Shown here: positions 1 through 6,934 of the stretch, piece after piece
Position numbering within the stretch: the stretch's first letter is position 1
Layout: each line of letters starts with the position of its first letter
NCBI RefSeq assembly: GCF_020515625.1
Contig: NZ_JAIWPJ010000002.1
Location: 310,001-374,000, forward strand
DNA length: 64,000 bases
Direction: 5' to 3'
DNA from: Natrinema amylolyticum
Lineage (GTDB): Archaea; Halobacteriota; Halobacteria; Halobacteriales; Natrialbaceae
The notes under the pieces: generated by a model
What the model saw: only the letters and a program-made list of their open reading frames with translations
Databases searched by the model: none
Told to the model about the DNA's origin: nothing
Position numbers and translations under genes: made by a program

Positions 1-678
1 GGCACTGCGGCGGAGATCCTCGTCGAGGAGGTCCGCGAGGTCATCTGCCCCGGCAAGATCAGTACCGACGGTTGGCTCGAGGCCATGGAGGCCGCCGCGA
101 ACGCCGGTCTCGGGATGACGGCGACGATCATGTACGGCCACGTCGAGAACGAGGCCCATCGCGCGATGCACCTGAAGCGGATTCGGGACTTGCAGGATCG
201 AACCGGCAACATCACGGAATTCGTCCCCCTCTCCTTTATCCACCAGAACACGCCGCTGTTCGAACACGACGTCGTCTCGAGCGGCCCGAGCATCGACGAG
301 GACGAACTGATGATCGCCGTCTCGAGGCTGTTCCTCGACAACATCGACCACATCCAGTCCTCGTGGGTCAAGTACGGCGACGAGCAGGGACTGAAGATGC
401 TCAACTGCGGGGCCGACGACTACATGGGGACGATCCTCTCCGAGGAGATCACGACCCGTGCCGGCGGCGAGCACGGCGAGTTCCGCTCGTTCGAGGACTA
501 CGTCGAGATGATCGCCTCGATCGGGCGGGTCCCCGTCGAGCGCTCGACCGACTACGAGAAGCGCCGCGTCATCGATCCCGACGAACCGCCCTTCGCTCCC
601 CGGCTCGGGCCGAAGGCCGACGGCACGCCGCTCCTGACTCGAGCGGAGCGCGAGGAACGCGTTCTCGCCGACGACTGA
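1..678 (+). CDS. cofH: FO synthase subunit 2 (CofH), 3' part
   Basis: The gene runs in from the left edge, open from base 1, and gives about 225 C-terminal residues. CofH is the radical-SAM half of FO synthase that supplies the tyrosine-derived part of the deazaflavin core of coenzyme F420. The visible part has the family's C-terminal barrel landmarks: VICPGKISTDGWLEAM, then MTATIMYGHVE, then FVPLSFIHQNTPLF, ending with a MLNCGADDYMGTILSEE stretch. The CxxxCxxC cluster lies outside the window. The partner genes cofG and cofC are about 8 kb downstream on the other strand, so F420 synthesis is locally grouped but not one operon. Confidence 0.93.
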   Translation, partial: GTAAEILVEEVREVICPGKISTDGWLEAMEAAANAGLGMTATIMYGHVENEAHRAMHLKRIRDLQDRTGNITEFVPLSFIHQNTPLFEHDVVSSGPSIDEDELMIAVSRLFLDNIDHIQSSWVKYGDEQGLKMLNCGADDYMGTILSEEITTRAGGEHGEFRSFEDYVEMIASIGRVPVERSTDYEKRRVIDPDEPPFAPRLGPKADGTPLLTRAEREERVLADD

Positions 679-765
679 TCGGCGAGCCGCGTCGATCAGC
701 AACGGACGATAGCCGTCGATCCAGCGCGTAACTCGCTCGAAGCGTAACGAGACCGAGCTCCGCGG

Positions 766-1320
766 TCAGTTCGCCTCGCTCACGTCGCCGGTGGAATCCG
801 GTTCTTCGTCCGTGTGACCCAGCCGGCCGGCGGCCGTCTCCCGCTGGTCGGCTGCTGGCACGATCTCAGTCCCGTCGCACGCCGCGAGTCCGTGCGGCGG
901 CATGTTGTTGTACACGGTCTCGTACTCGCCGGCCCGCACGAGATACGTTTCGTGCCAGATACCGACGGCAGCGTCCGATCCGGTTCCACTCTGGTAGTAG
1001 TCTCGCCAGGCGGGAGCGTGTAATCGGTCGCCGTCACGGGCGTACTCTCGCAGGGCGTCGAACGACTCCCAGTACTGGACGAACCCGATATGGCGGAGTC
1101 CCGGACCGACCACCGTTCGACTCTCGAGCAGTCCCGACTCCGAATCGGCGACCAGTTCTCGAACCATCCGCGGTGCGACGAGCAACAACGGGAGCCAGCG
1201 GTGAACCTTCCAGAACGCGTTGATACGGAGTCCGATCTGGAAGACGACGAACGCCTCGTCGCGGTCGGCGGTCACTCTCCTCTCGATCACTCCGTCGGCG
1301 CTGCGATGCTGTTCCGACAT
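766..1320 (-). CDS. DUF4188-type (monooxygenase-like) protein
   Basis: A soluble protein of 184 residues. The ATG at 1320 is preferred to the GTG one codon upstream. It has the DUF4188 pattern: an N-terminal strand, FVVFQIGLRINAFWKVHRWLPLL, then GPGLRHIGFVQYWESFDALREYARD and HAPAWRDYY, then GIWHETYLV. The family has a dimeric alpha-beta barrel-like fold and is often labelled monooxygenase without proven activity. The last 35 residues are polar and probably disordered. It is divergent from the Bat-like regulator at 1459 with a 138-bp gap, so regulation by that protein is plausible but inferred. Confidence 0.72.
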   Translation of the reverse strand: MSEQHRSADGVIERRVTADRDEAFVVFQIGLRINAFWKVHRWLPLLLVAPRMVRELVADSESGLLESRTVVGPGLRHIGFVQYWESFDALREYARDGDRLHAPAWRDYYQSGTGSDAAVGIWHETYLVRAGEYETVYNNMPPHGLAACDGTEIVPAADQRETAAGRLGHTDEEPDSTGDVSEAN

Positions 1321-1458
1321 CACGTTAATGATCGCGGGGATCGTCCGTGCCGATTACCCCAACATGTTGGCGTCAGACCCGATCGGCCGCTATCCGAACG
1401 GCGGAGACCGGCGCGAGTCCAGCGTCCGACGGCTCTCGGCTCTCACCGGTACCGGGCC

Positions 1459-2109
1459 ATGATTCGCGCACAGTTTCGGATCCGCCTCCCGGAGGGCATC
1501 TGGGTGAGAGAGCTCTCACAGACGTTCCCCGACGCGACGTTTACGCTCCTGACGGGATACCGAACCGGCGACCGCGCGATCGAACTCGGTGAGATCAGGG
1601 CGGAGAACCCGGACGCGAGCGTCGACGCGTTGCGTTCTCATCCTGCGACCACCCGGTTCGAACTGCTCGAGTTGGCCGACGGACGCGCGCTCGGCAAGTA
1701 CGAGACGACCGATACCGGCCTCTACGATTTCGTCGAACGGTCGTCGCTCCCCGTCGAGTTCCCAGTCACCGCTCGAGATGGCTGGTTCGAATTCGACCTG
1801 ACCGGGACGCGCGACGAACTCGACCGACTCCAGGCGACGCTCGAGGCGTCGGACGCGGCGTACGAACTGCAGTCGCTGGTGAGCACTACGGACGCCGACA
1901 CCCTGGTGACCGATCGCCAGCGTGAACTCCTCGAAATCGCGATACGGGAGGGCTATTACGAAGTCCCGCGGGAGTGTACGCTCGCGGAAGTCGCCGAGAC
2001 GGTCGGGATCGATAAGGGAACGGCGAGCACGATTCTCCGTCGCGGCGAAGCGACCCTGCTCAAGTGGCTCCTGTCCGGGCCGGAAACGAACGGCAGACGC
2101 GGTCGGTAG
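1459..2109 (+). CDS. Bat-type (HTH_10) transcriptional regulator
   Basis: 216 residues starting at ATG 1459 (MIRAQFRIRLPEGIW). The N-terminal 140 residues form the sensor-like alpha-beta region seen in bacterio-opsin-activator relatives. The C-terminus is the characteristic HTH_10 motif: VTDRQRELLEIAIREGYYEVPRECTLAEVAETVGIDKGTASTILRR, followed by a short tail. The protein should bind DNA in the cytoplasm. It is divergently oriented to the DUF4188 gene, the usual arrangement for a local regulator. The inducer is unknown. Upstream extension in the same frame is open, but it lacks coding character and runs over the neighbouring gene. Confidence 0.85.
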   Translation: MIRAQFRIRLPEGIWVRELSQTFPDATFTLLTGYRTGDRAIELGEIRAENPDASVDALRSHPATTRFELLELADGRALGKYETTDTGLYDFVERSSLPVEFPVTARDGWFEFDLTGTRDELDRLQATLEASDAAYELQSLVSTTDADTLVTDRQRELLEIAIREGYYEVPRECTLAEVAETVGIDKGTASTILRRGEATLLKWLLSGPETNGRRGR

Positions 2110-2217
2110 CCCGTTCTCGGTCGGGCGTCGCTCGCTATCCGAGCGGCGCTCCCGGCCGACGCTTTCGGGTCACTCGTTTTGAACCGAATCGAACCCACGG
2201 CTCACACAAGGTTGGCG

Positions 2218-2862
2218 TCACTCGTCCGTCCGCTCGACGCCGACGGCTCGCACCGGTGCGCCGTCGCTCGCGAGCGCGATCGGGTACGCCCGGAGTTCGA
2301 ACCGCTCCTCGACCGCCCCGAGGTTCGTCAGGTTCTCGAGGATCAGCAGATCGTCCCCCAACAGCGCGTGGTGCGCCTGGAACCCCTCGGGCTCGTCCTC
2401 GCCGGCGTCGTCCGTCGGCGTCGGGTCTGGATTGAGCGCGTCGACGGCCACGTCGAACCCCCGTTCGACGCAGGCCTCGGCCGCCGCCGGCGAGAGATAG
2501 GGATGCTCGAGGTATCGGTCGGTCCCCCAGTGAGCGTCCCAACCGGTCCGGAACGCCGCGAGGTCGGCGTCGACGTCGGGCACTCGAGCGGCGGGAATCG
2601 GCTCGCGGGCTCCGAGATCGCGGCAGTCGACCCGGACGGCGTCGAAGACGAACCGCTCCGGGGGATAGGCGTCGAGGGTCTTCCCGTCCTGGTCGACGTG
2701 TGCGGGCGCATCGACGTGAGTGCCGGTGTGGCTCCCACACTCGAGGGCGTCGACGCGGACGCCGTGGTCCTCGTGCGTCGCATGTCGCCGGACGGTGACC
2801 GCGGGGTCGTCGGGATACGTCTGCATCCCAGTCTCGATCGGGTGAGTCAGATCGACGTGCAT
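2218..2862 (-). CDS. Cyclase family protein (kynurenine formamidase-like metal hydrolase)
   Basis: 214 residues from ATG 2862, chosen because the family begins directly with the strand MHVDLTHPIETGMQTYP. An in-frame ATG nine codons upstream is less likely. The signature SHTGTHVDAPAHV (about 45-56) gives the His/Asp metal ligands. Further family segments are AVRVDC and DALNPDPTPTDD, with GDDLLILENLTNLG near the end. Members hydrolyse cyclic or formyl amides such as N-formylkynurenine, but specificity cannot be read from sequence. The gene stands alone, back to back with an agmatinase remnant, so no pathway context survives. Confidence 0.82.
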   Translation of the reverse strand: MHVDLTHPIETGMQTYPDDPAVTVRRHATHEDHGVRVDALECGSHTGTHVDAPAHVDQDGKTLDAYPPERFVFDAVRVDCRDLGAREPIPAARVPDVDADLAAFRTGWDAHWGTDRYLEHPYLSPAAAEACVERGFDVAVDALNPDPTPTDDAGEDEPEGFQAHHALLGDDLLILENLTNLGAVEERFELRAYPIALASDGAPVRAVGVERTDE

Positions 2863-2941
2863 ACGGGGTACCCGGCAGTTGAGCAGCATAATAGTGTGTG
2901 GTGTTCTCTATACAACAGTACACCGCGCGCACTGTCGAGAA

Positions 2942-3205
2942 TTGTCCCATCGTGCGCGACGTCATCGCAGACGCCGCGGCCAGGACCGATATCGGTTCCG
3001 TCACCTTCGACATCGACTCGTTCGATCCCCAGTCGTTCTCGGCATGCCGGAACCCAGTGGCCTCTCGGTCTCACAGGCGCTGGCCGTCGTCGAAATCCTC
3101 GGGGGAACTCTCCGCCAACGATACTGCCGACCCGATGGAGGTCGCGCCGCCGTACGACGCGGCGCGATCAGCCGCGTATTTGTTGACGACGCTGCTTGAG
3201 CAGCA
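2942..3205 (+). pseudogene. Agmatinase/arginase-family remnant (3' end, frameshifted)
   Basis: Two reading frames together give the end of a ureohydrolase. Frame 3 reads IVRDVIADAAARTDIG then VTFDIDSFDPQSFS, matching the metal-binding DxDxxDP strand. The next frame reads GMPEPSGLSVSQALAVVEIL. Frame 3 then resumes with PMEVAPPYDAARSAAYLLTTLLEQ, the VEVAPPYD motif of agmatinases. At least two small deletions are needed to explain this (around 3042, where the APGTG segment is missing, and around 3115), and the first two thirds of the gene are gone. It is therefore non-functional. It lies just upstream of the divergently transcribed cyclase. Confidence 0.75.
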
Positions 3206-3367
3206 GTTCACTGCGTATGGACAGTCCCTCTCACAGTGTTACGAGGGATGACGAGTCATACTCAACGATTACAGGTAACTAATATAGATGAGAGAATTGG
3301 CACCGGAAGTATTCCTCTCTTAGAAATTTACTTCCGGTGGGAAGCTCCGCCAAGTCGAGACCGCTGG

Positions 3368-3805
3368 TCAGTTGCCTGTTTGACCAGTCTGTTGAACGTC
3401 TATCGTGTCGGTCCCAGTAACAGTCTGTTCCGCCCCTTGTACCGTTTCTCCGAGGACGGTAACAGCTACTTGCACTTGGTTTCCTTCGATGTCAACTGCG
3501 TCAGAAACATTGATGTTAACTACGTTATCAGACAGAATGTTAACGTTCTGGATGTTGACTGCAATACCGGCAATGGTCACCTCGAGAACGTCTTGAATCG
3601 CCAGATTCTGAACTTGGACGTTGATCAGGCCAGCGGCTCGCTGTTGTCCTCGCTGAGGGGTGATCTGGAGGTCACTCGCGTCTACGGTAATATCTGCGTC
3701 CTGCTGTGCGGCTGCCTGTCCGCCGATTGCACCGATACCTGTCGCTACCGCACCTGTTGCTACTGCACTTTTCAATACCGTCCGTCGGCTTGGATTCTCT
3801 CTCAT
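3368..3805 (-). CDS. Tat-exported small protein of unknown function
   Basis: 145 residues from ATG 3805. The start gives a twin-arginine signal (MRENPSRRTVLKSAVATGAVATG) with a small-residue cleavage region GGQAAAQQ. The mature part is about 110 residues, rich in Val, Gln, Asn and Ile, with alternating beta-strand patterns such as INVQVQNLAIQDVLEVTI and VVNINVSDAVDI, and a Q/T-rich tail (TGTDTIDVQQTGQTGN). It is low in Cys and aromatic residues. It probably forms a beta structure outside the membrane. I do not recognise the family. Flanking genes are unrelated and it appears monocistronic. Confidence 0.72.
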   Translation of the reverse strand: MRENPSRRTVLKSAVATGAVATGIGAIGGQAAAQQDADITVDASDLQITPQRGQQRAAGLINVQVQNLAIQDVLEVTIAGIAVNIQNVNILSDNVVNINVSDAVDIEGNQVQVAVTVLGETVQGAEQTVTGTDTIDVQQTGQTGN

Positions 3806-4370
3806 GACGATCCAAGTGAAACGGGGCCCCGAACTCGCAAAAACGGCTCCGAACGTTCCGGACGCTTCCCTTCGAGAACGTGATAGTCGGACGTTCGCGG
3901 TAGTGAAATTGCCGTAGTCAGGTACGTTACTCGCTCTTCTTAGCGGTATCACAGATTCCTTCATCAATGATTAGTAGATCGATGACCGATAATCGGGGGA
4001 TGAATCGCCGATATAGCGACTGATAAGGTTCGTCTTTCGAAATCGTCCGCCGAGACCGTCCCGCTTCCGTCGTTCGTTACAACGGTCATGAAAGCCCGCT
4101 CGAGCGTTTCGCTACGGAAACGAAACGTAGAATGATGGATGTTCGTGATCTTCACCGACTTCTATTTGAAATCGGACTATCATTATCTACCTCCGAGTGA
4201 ATGACCGGAAGATGGTTCCGCCTGACGCTGAAGGTGGAAACGACAAAACCGTGGTCGTATATCTGTTTTATTATTGTCAATACCGCCGGAGCGAACCGAT
4301 GGCGTCGATCGTTCCTGAATCGTCGTCCTGACGCGTCGGTCCGATAATTTATGTGGTTACTCGAGAAGGC
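3806..4370. other. Long intergenic region (about 560 bp)
   Basis: AT content is higher than in neighbouring genes. The part near 4255-4280 is A/T-rich (gtatatctgttttatta) and could hold promoter elements for the SDR gene, whose start lies about 100 bp further on. The only protein-like stretch is the possible enolase-superfamily remnant on the minus strand at 3964-4155, listed separately. No RNA gene or repeat was seen. Confidence 0.5.
3964..4155 (-). pseudogene. Possible N-terminal fragment of a mandelate racemase/MLE-type gene
   Basis: A 63-codon frame begins MKITNIHHSTFRFRSET and continues with AFMTVVTNDGSGTV. This resembles the first two beta strands of the enolase-superfamily capping domain, where members begin with M-K/E-I-T-x-I and have a T-x-D-G-x-x-G turn. 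The rest (SADDFERRTLSV onwards) has no family resemblance and the frame then stops, so if the match is real only the first 35 codons remain. It could also be chance. The nearest gene is an SDR, a common partner of sugar-acid dehydratases of this superfamily, which gives weak contextual support. Confidence 0.28.
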
Positions 4371-5135
4371 ATGAGTATGCGACTCGAAGGCAAGACAGCG
4401 TTTATCACGGGTGCAGGATCCGGACTCGGCCGGGAAGCGGCCGAACTGTTCGCCGAGGAGGGCGCGACGATCGTCGCGGCCGACATCGACCTCGAGGGAG
4501 CCGAGGAGACGATCGATCGCGTCGAGAGCGCGGGTCAGGCGGGGACTGCTCTCGAGTTGGACGTCCGCGACGCTGACGCGGTCCACGCGGCCGTCGACGA
4601 GGCGGTCTCGGAGTTCGGCCTCGATATCATGCTCAACAATGCGGGGGTCAGCCACCAGCGCTCGAAGATCGAGGAGATCGACGAGGGCGAGCGCGATCGG
4701 GTCATCGACGTGAACGTCAAGGGCGTCTGGAACGGCTGCCACGCCGTGATTCCGCATTTCAAGGAGCAGGGATCGGGTGCGATCGTCAACACCGCGTCGC
4801 TGGCCGGCGTCATCGGCGCGCCGGAACTCGGCGCGTACTCGCTGTCGAAGGGCGCGGTCGTCAACTTCACGCGGACCGTCGCGGCGGAGGTCGGCCCAGC
4901 CGGCGTCCGGGCGAACGCGGTCTGTCCGGGCGTCACGGACACGGCGATGCCTCGAGAGAACCGGACCGAAGAGGAGTGGCAACAGGCCAAGGAGGACCTG
5001 GCGCGGTACTATCCGCTCAAGCGACTCGGGGAGCCCGAGGACATCGCCAACGCGATGCTGTTCCTGGCCAGCGACGAAGCGGACTGGGTCACCGGACACG
5101 CGCTGGTCGTCGACGGCGGCTTCTCCTGTTCGTAG
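4371..5135 (+). CDS. SDR-family oxidoreductase
   Basis: 254 residues from ATG 4371 (MSMRLEGKTAFITG). A GTG at 4353 is also in frame, but the family starts just before the first strand. This is a classical short-chain dehydrogenase: cofactor motif TGAGSGLG near residues 13-20, the acidic residue of AADID after beta2 favouring NAD(H), NNAGV, catalytic Ser in NTASLAG, and the YSLSK active-site motif. A C-terminal GHALVVDGGF completes the fold. The substrate is unknown. Relatives act on sugars or 3-hydroxyacyl groups. It is followed 88 bp later by a deaminase on the same strand, with no clear functional link. Confidence 0.9.
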   Translation: MSMRLEGKTAFITGAGSGLGREAAELFAEEGATIVAADIDLEGAEETIDRVESAGQAGTALELDVRDADAVHAAVDEAVSEFGLDIMLNNAGVSHQRSKIEEIDEGERDRVIDVNVKGVWNGCHAVIPHFKEQGSGAIVNTASLAGVIGAPELGAYSLSKGAVVNFTRTVAAEVGPAGVRANAVCPGVTDTAMPRENRTEEEWQQAKEDLARYYPLKRLGEPEDIANAMLFLASDEADWVTGHALVVDGGFSCS

Positions 5136-5223
5136 TCAGCAGGCCGGGCGAGCGCGATCGGCGACCGCCGCCGCCGCTCGAGCGAGGGGAAGCGTTTCGG
5201 TTGCGGCGACGGAAGCGGCCGGT

Positions 5224-5682
5224 ATGGCGACCGACGAATCTCACGTTCGACGCGCGATCGAACTCGCCGAATCGGCGGTCGAGGGCGGCAACACCCCCTT
5301 CGGTTCCTTACTCGTCCTCGACGACGATATCGTCCGGACGGCAGAGAACACCACGCTCACCGACGACGACATCTCGGCGCATCCGGAGTTCAAACTGGCC
5401 CGGTGGGCCGCGAGCGAACTCGAGCCGAGCGATCGCGCAGCGTGTACGATGTACACCAGCACTGAGCCATGTCCTATGTGCGCGAGCGCGATCGTCTACG
5501 CGGGGCTCGGTCGGGTCGTCTACAGCGTCCCCGTCGACTCGCTGGCGGAACTGCGGGACGACGGCGTGATCGAAATTCCCTGCGAGGAGGTCGTCGACCG
5601 GGCCGGCGGATCGACGACCGTCGAGGGTCCGGTGCTCGAGGACGAGGGGCTGGCGGTTCACGAGGCGTACTTTTCGCCGTAA
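5224..5682 (+). CDS. Nucleoside/base deaminase (CDA superfamily)
   Basis: 152 residues, soluble. Zinc-site motifs are HPE (His53, Glu55, where most relatives have HAE) and EPCPMC (Cys83, Cys86). N-terminal ALAESAVEGG-like helices and TPFGSLLVLDDD match guanine/cytosine deaminase and tRNA adenosine deaminase-type folds. HPE with FKLARWA is typical of the small haloarchaeal nucleoside deaminase group rather than TadA, which Archaea generally lack. It probably works in purine or pyrimidine salvage. The start ATG 5224 gives MATDESHVRRAIELAE, consistent with the first helix. Confidence 0.87.
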   Translation: MATDESHVRRAIELAESAVEGGNTPFGSLLVLDDDIVRTAENTTLTDDDISAHPEFKLARWAASELEPSDRAACTMYTSTEPCPMCASAIVYAGLGRVVYSVPVDSLAELRDDGVIEIPCEEVVDRAGGSTTVEGPVLEDEGLAVHEAYFSP

Positions 5683-5689
5683 CCTCGAG

Positions 5690-6060
5690 ACGGATCGAGT
5701 CGTCGGCTCTTCCACAGCCCCTGCCCTCTACCGTGCGGTGGCGCGTGCTGTGTCGCGGTGAGTGCGAGGTGCGACGGGCGGAGCGCCTCGAGAGACGAAC
5801 CGCGACACGACCTCGCGCGAGGGATGAACGAGTGACCAGCGGGAACGAGTGAATCGGCTGGGGAGGGCGTGGCGACTCCCTCTTGCCAGCATGAGCAAGA
5901 CGCCCGTCGCTGTCAGTCTCACTCTCGACCGAACCGCTTCATTCGAGAATTCCAGCGAAGAAACCACCTCTATTCGAGCCGCATCGGATAATTCTCATAG
6001 TACTATCCAGTAGTTATAAGTCATGCCGTACGAACATTCAAGCGGAAGCCGGTCTCCGAG
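5690..6060. other. Non-coding stretch, possible dispersed haloarchaeal intergenic element
   Basis: About 370 bp without a convincing gene on either strand. The first 150 bp are unusually rich in GTGCG/CGCG and gagtga/gcgag runs, and the last 80 bp turn A/T-rich (cgcatcggataattctcatag, gtagttataagtc). The GC-rich half has the look of the interspersed intergenic sequences common in haloarchaea, but this is an impression. A promoter could lie at about 6010-6020 (gttataag). Confidence 0.3.
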
Positions 6061-6093
6061 CGCACACACAATGGGGCACGCATCGAAATGTCC

Positions 6094-6147
6094 CGGGTGC
6101 TAGAGCCACCCGAGACCTGGCTTCCAAGCCGGAAGGCTTCGAAAGCC
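6094..6147. repeat. Cluster of inverted repeats (three hairpins, two mutually exclusive)
   Basis: Positions 6094-6112 form a perfect 6-bp stem (CGGGTG/CACCCG) with a 7-nt loop. Positions 6119-6130 are GGCTT-cc-AAGCC and 6135-6147 are GGCTT-cga-AAGCC. The middle arms can instead pair as AAGCC-ggaa-GGCTT, a GNRA-type tetraloop, giving an alternative fold. The run lies 135 bp upstream of the zinc micro-protein at 6282. On the minus strand a TATA-like TTTATATC at about 6167-6174 would place a transcription start just before the hairpins. It could be a small RNA or an operator array. Confidence 0.45.
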
Positions 6148-6281
6148 ATGAACGCGTACATTCTACCGGGATATAAACGTCCCGAACGACGGTGGAATCA
6201 ACTCCAACGACCAGCGACAGCGCCCGATTCCCGGGACCGTTCGCACTGCCCTCGGCGGTCGCGCCGTCCCGGAGGGTCGCG

Positions 6282-6440
6282 ATGACCGACGACGAATCGT
6301 TCGAGGCGGTCGAATCGTCGCTCCCCGACTGCCCCACCTGCGGTCGCTCCGTCTGGGTCGTGACCGTAAGCGGGCCGCTCGAGGCGACCGCCTCCCCCTG
6401 TGGCTGTGCCGTCGCACCGGGTCGCCTCGAGCGCGAGTAA
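6282..6440 (+). CDS. Zinc-finger micro-protein (CPxCG-like)
   Basis: 52 residues: an acidic N-terminus of 15 residues, then LPDCPTCGRSVWVVTVSG, a spacer, and SPCGCAVAPG. The two Cys pairs (CPTC and CGC) make a single zinc-ribbon knuckle typical of the many tiny CPxCG-related proteins of haloarchaea, several of which affect growth, biofilm or stress in known species. The role here is unknown. ATG 6282 is chosen because it starts the acidic leader, and the longer in-frame extension is basic and unlike coding sequence. It is transcribed alone. Confidence 0.72.
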   Translation: MTDDESFEAVESSLPDCPTCGRSVWVVTVSGPLEATASPCGCAVAPGRLERE

Positions 6441-6480
6441 CCGACTCGGTCGCACCCGAGTATTTTTATATCAAAAATCA

Positions 6481-6672
6481 GAATTTGGTACAAGGACAGA
6501 AAAAGAAGTAATATTTCGTCTCAACATCATTATCGTGCTACTGGTTTGACTACTGCTCGTATCCGTTCTCCCGGTCGTGGCGGCATTCACTTCGCTCGCC
6601 GCAATCGTGTCCATCGGCATCATCATGATCCCACCGGTGATTCTTTTCGCAGTCATGCGATTCTACAACTGA
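6481..6672 (+). pseudogene. Remnant of a small two-helix membrane protein (in-frame stop, no start)
   Basis: One uninterrupted frame from 6481 reads TEKEVIFRLNIIIVLLV, then TGA at 6547, then LLLVSVLPVVAAFTSLAAIVSIG and IPPVILFAVMRFYN before a final TGA. Both halves are strongly hydrophobic, and the charged flank and sharp C-terminus look like a real small membrane protein in which a Trp codon (TGG) mutated to TGA. A TATA-like tatttttatatc (6461-6472) sits where a leaderless start at about 6490 would be expected, but no ATG, GTG or TTG is in frame there. Suppression of the TGA is not expected in haloarchaea. Confidence 0.55.
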
Positions 6673-6934
6673 GCGCCGCAGCGACGTGCAGGATGGGTCG
6701 TCGGGGACTCACCTACCAGTAGATAGTAGCACGATTTCTCTATCGGGATTCCACTTGAAAACGGGTCGGGCGATTCGATAGCTGCGTGTGCTTATTGAAC
6801 AGGGTTTTTATCAGGACTGAGAGGCATTCAGACTCTCGTGCTGAATACAGAGCGCGAATGTGGCACAGACTATGAGTCAATTTGTGAAGGGGAGTGATCA
6901 GACAGTACAGAGAATGTAGTCAGTAAGCTTCAAC

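Noticed and set aside
5728-5967. Minus-strand 79-codon frame after the deaminase
   Set aside because: Arg/Ser-rich, no motif and overlapping a low-complexity GC zone; it lacks the acidic character of neighbours.
6094-6160. tRNA-like layout around the hairpin cluster
   Set aside because: A GGCTTCGAAAGCC stem-loop resembles a T-arm and CTTCCAA resembles a glycine anticodon loop, but the acceptor arms cannot pair and the D-arm consensus is absent.
6680-6934. Possible insertion-sequence remnant downstream of the lipoprotein gene
   Set aside because: A short inverted repeat (ATTCAG/CTGAAT) is present, but no transposase fragment, target duplication or long terminal repeat could be seen.
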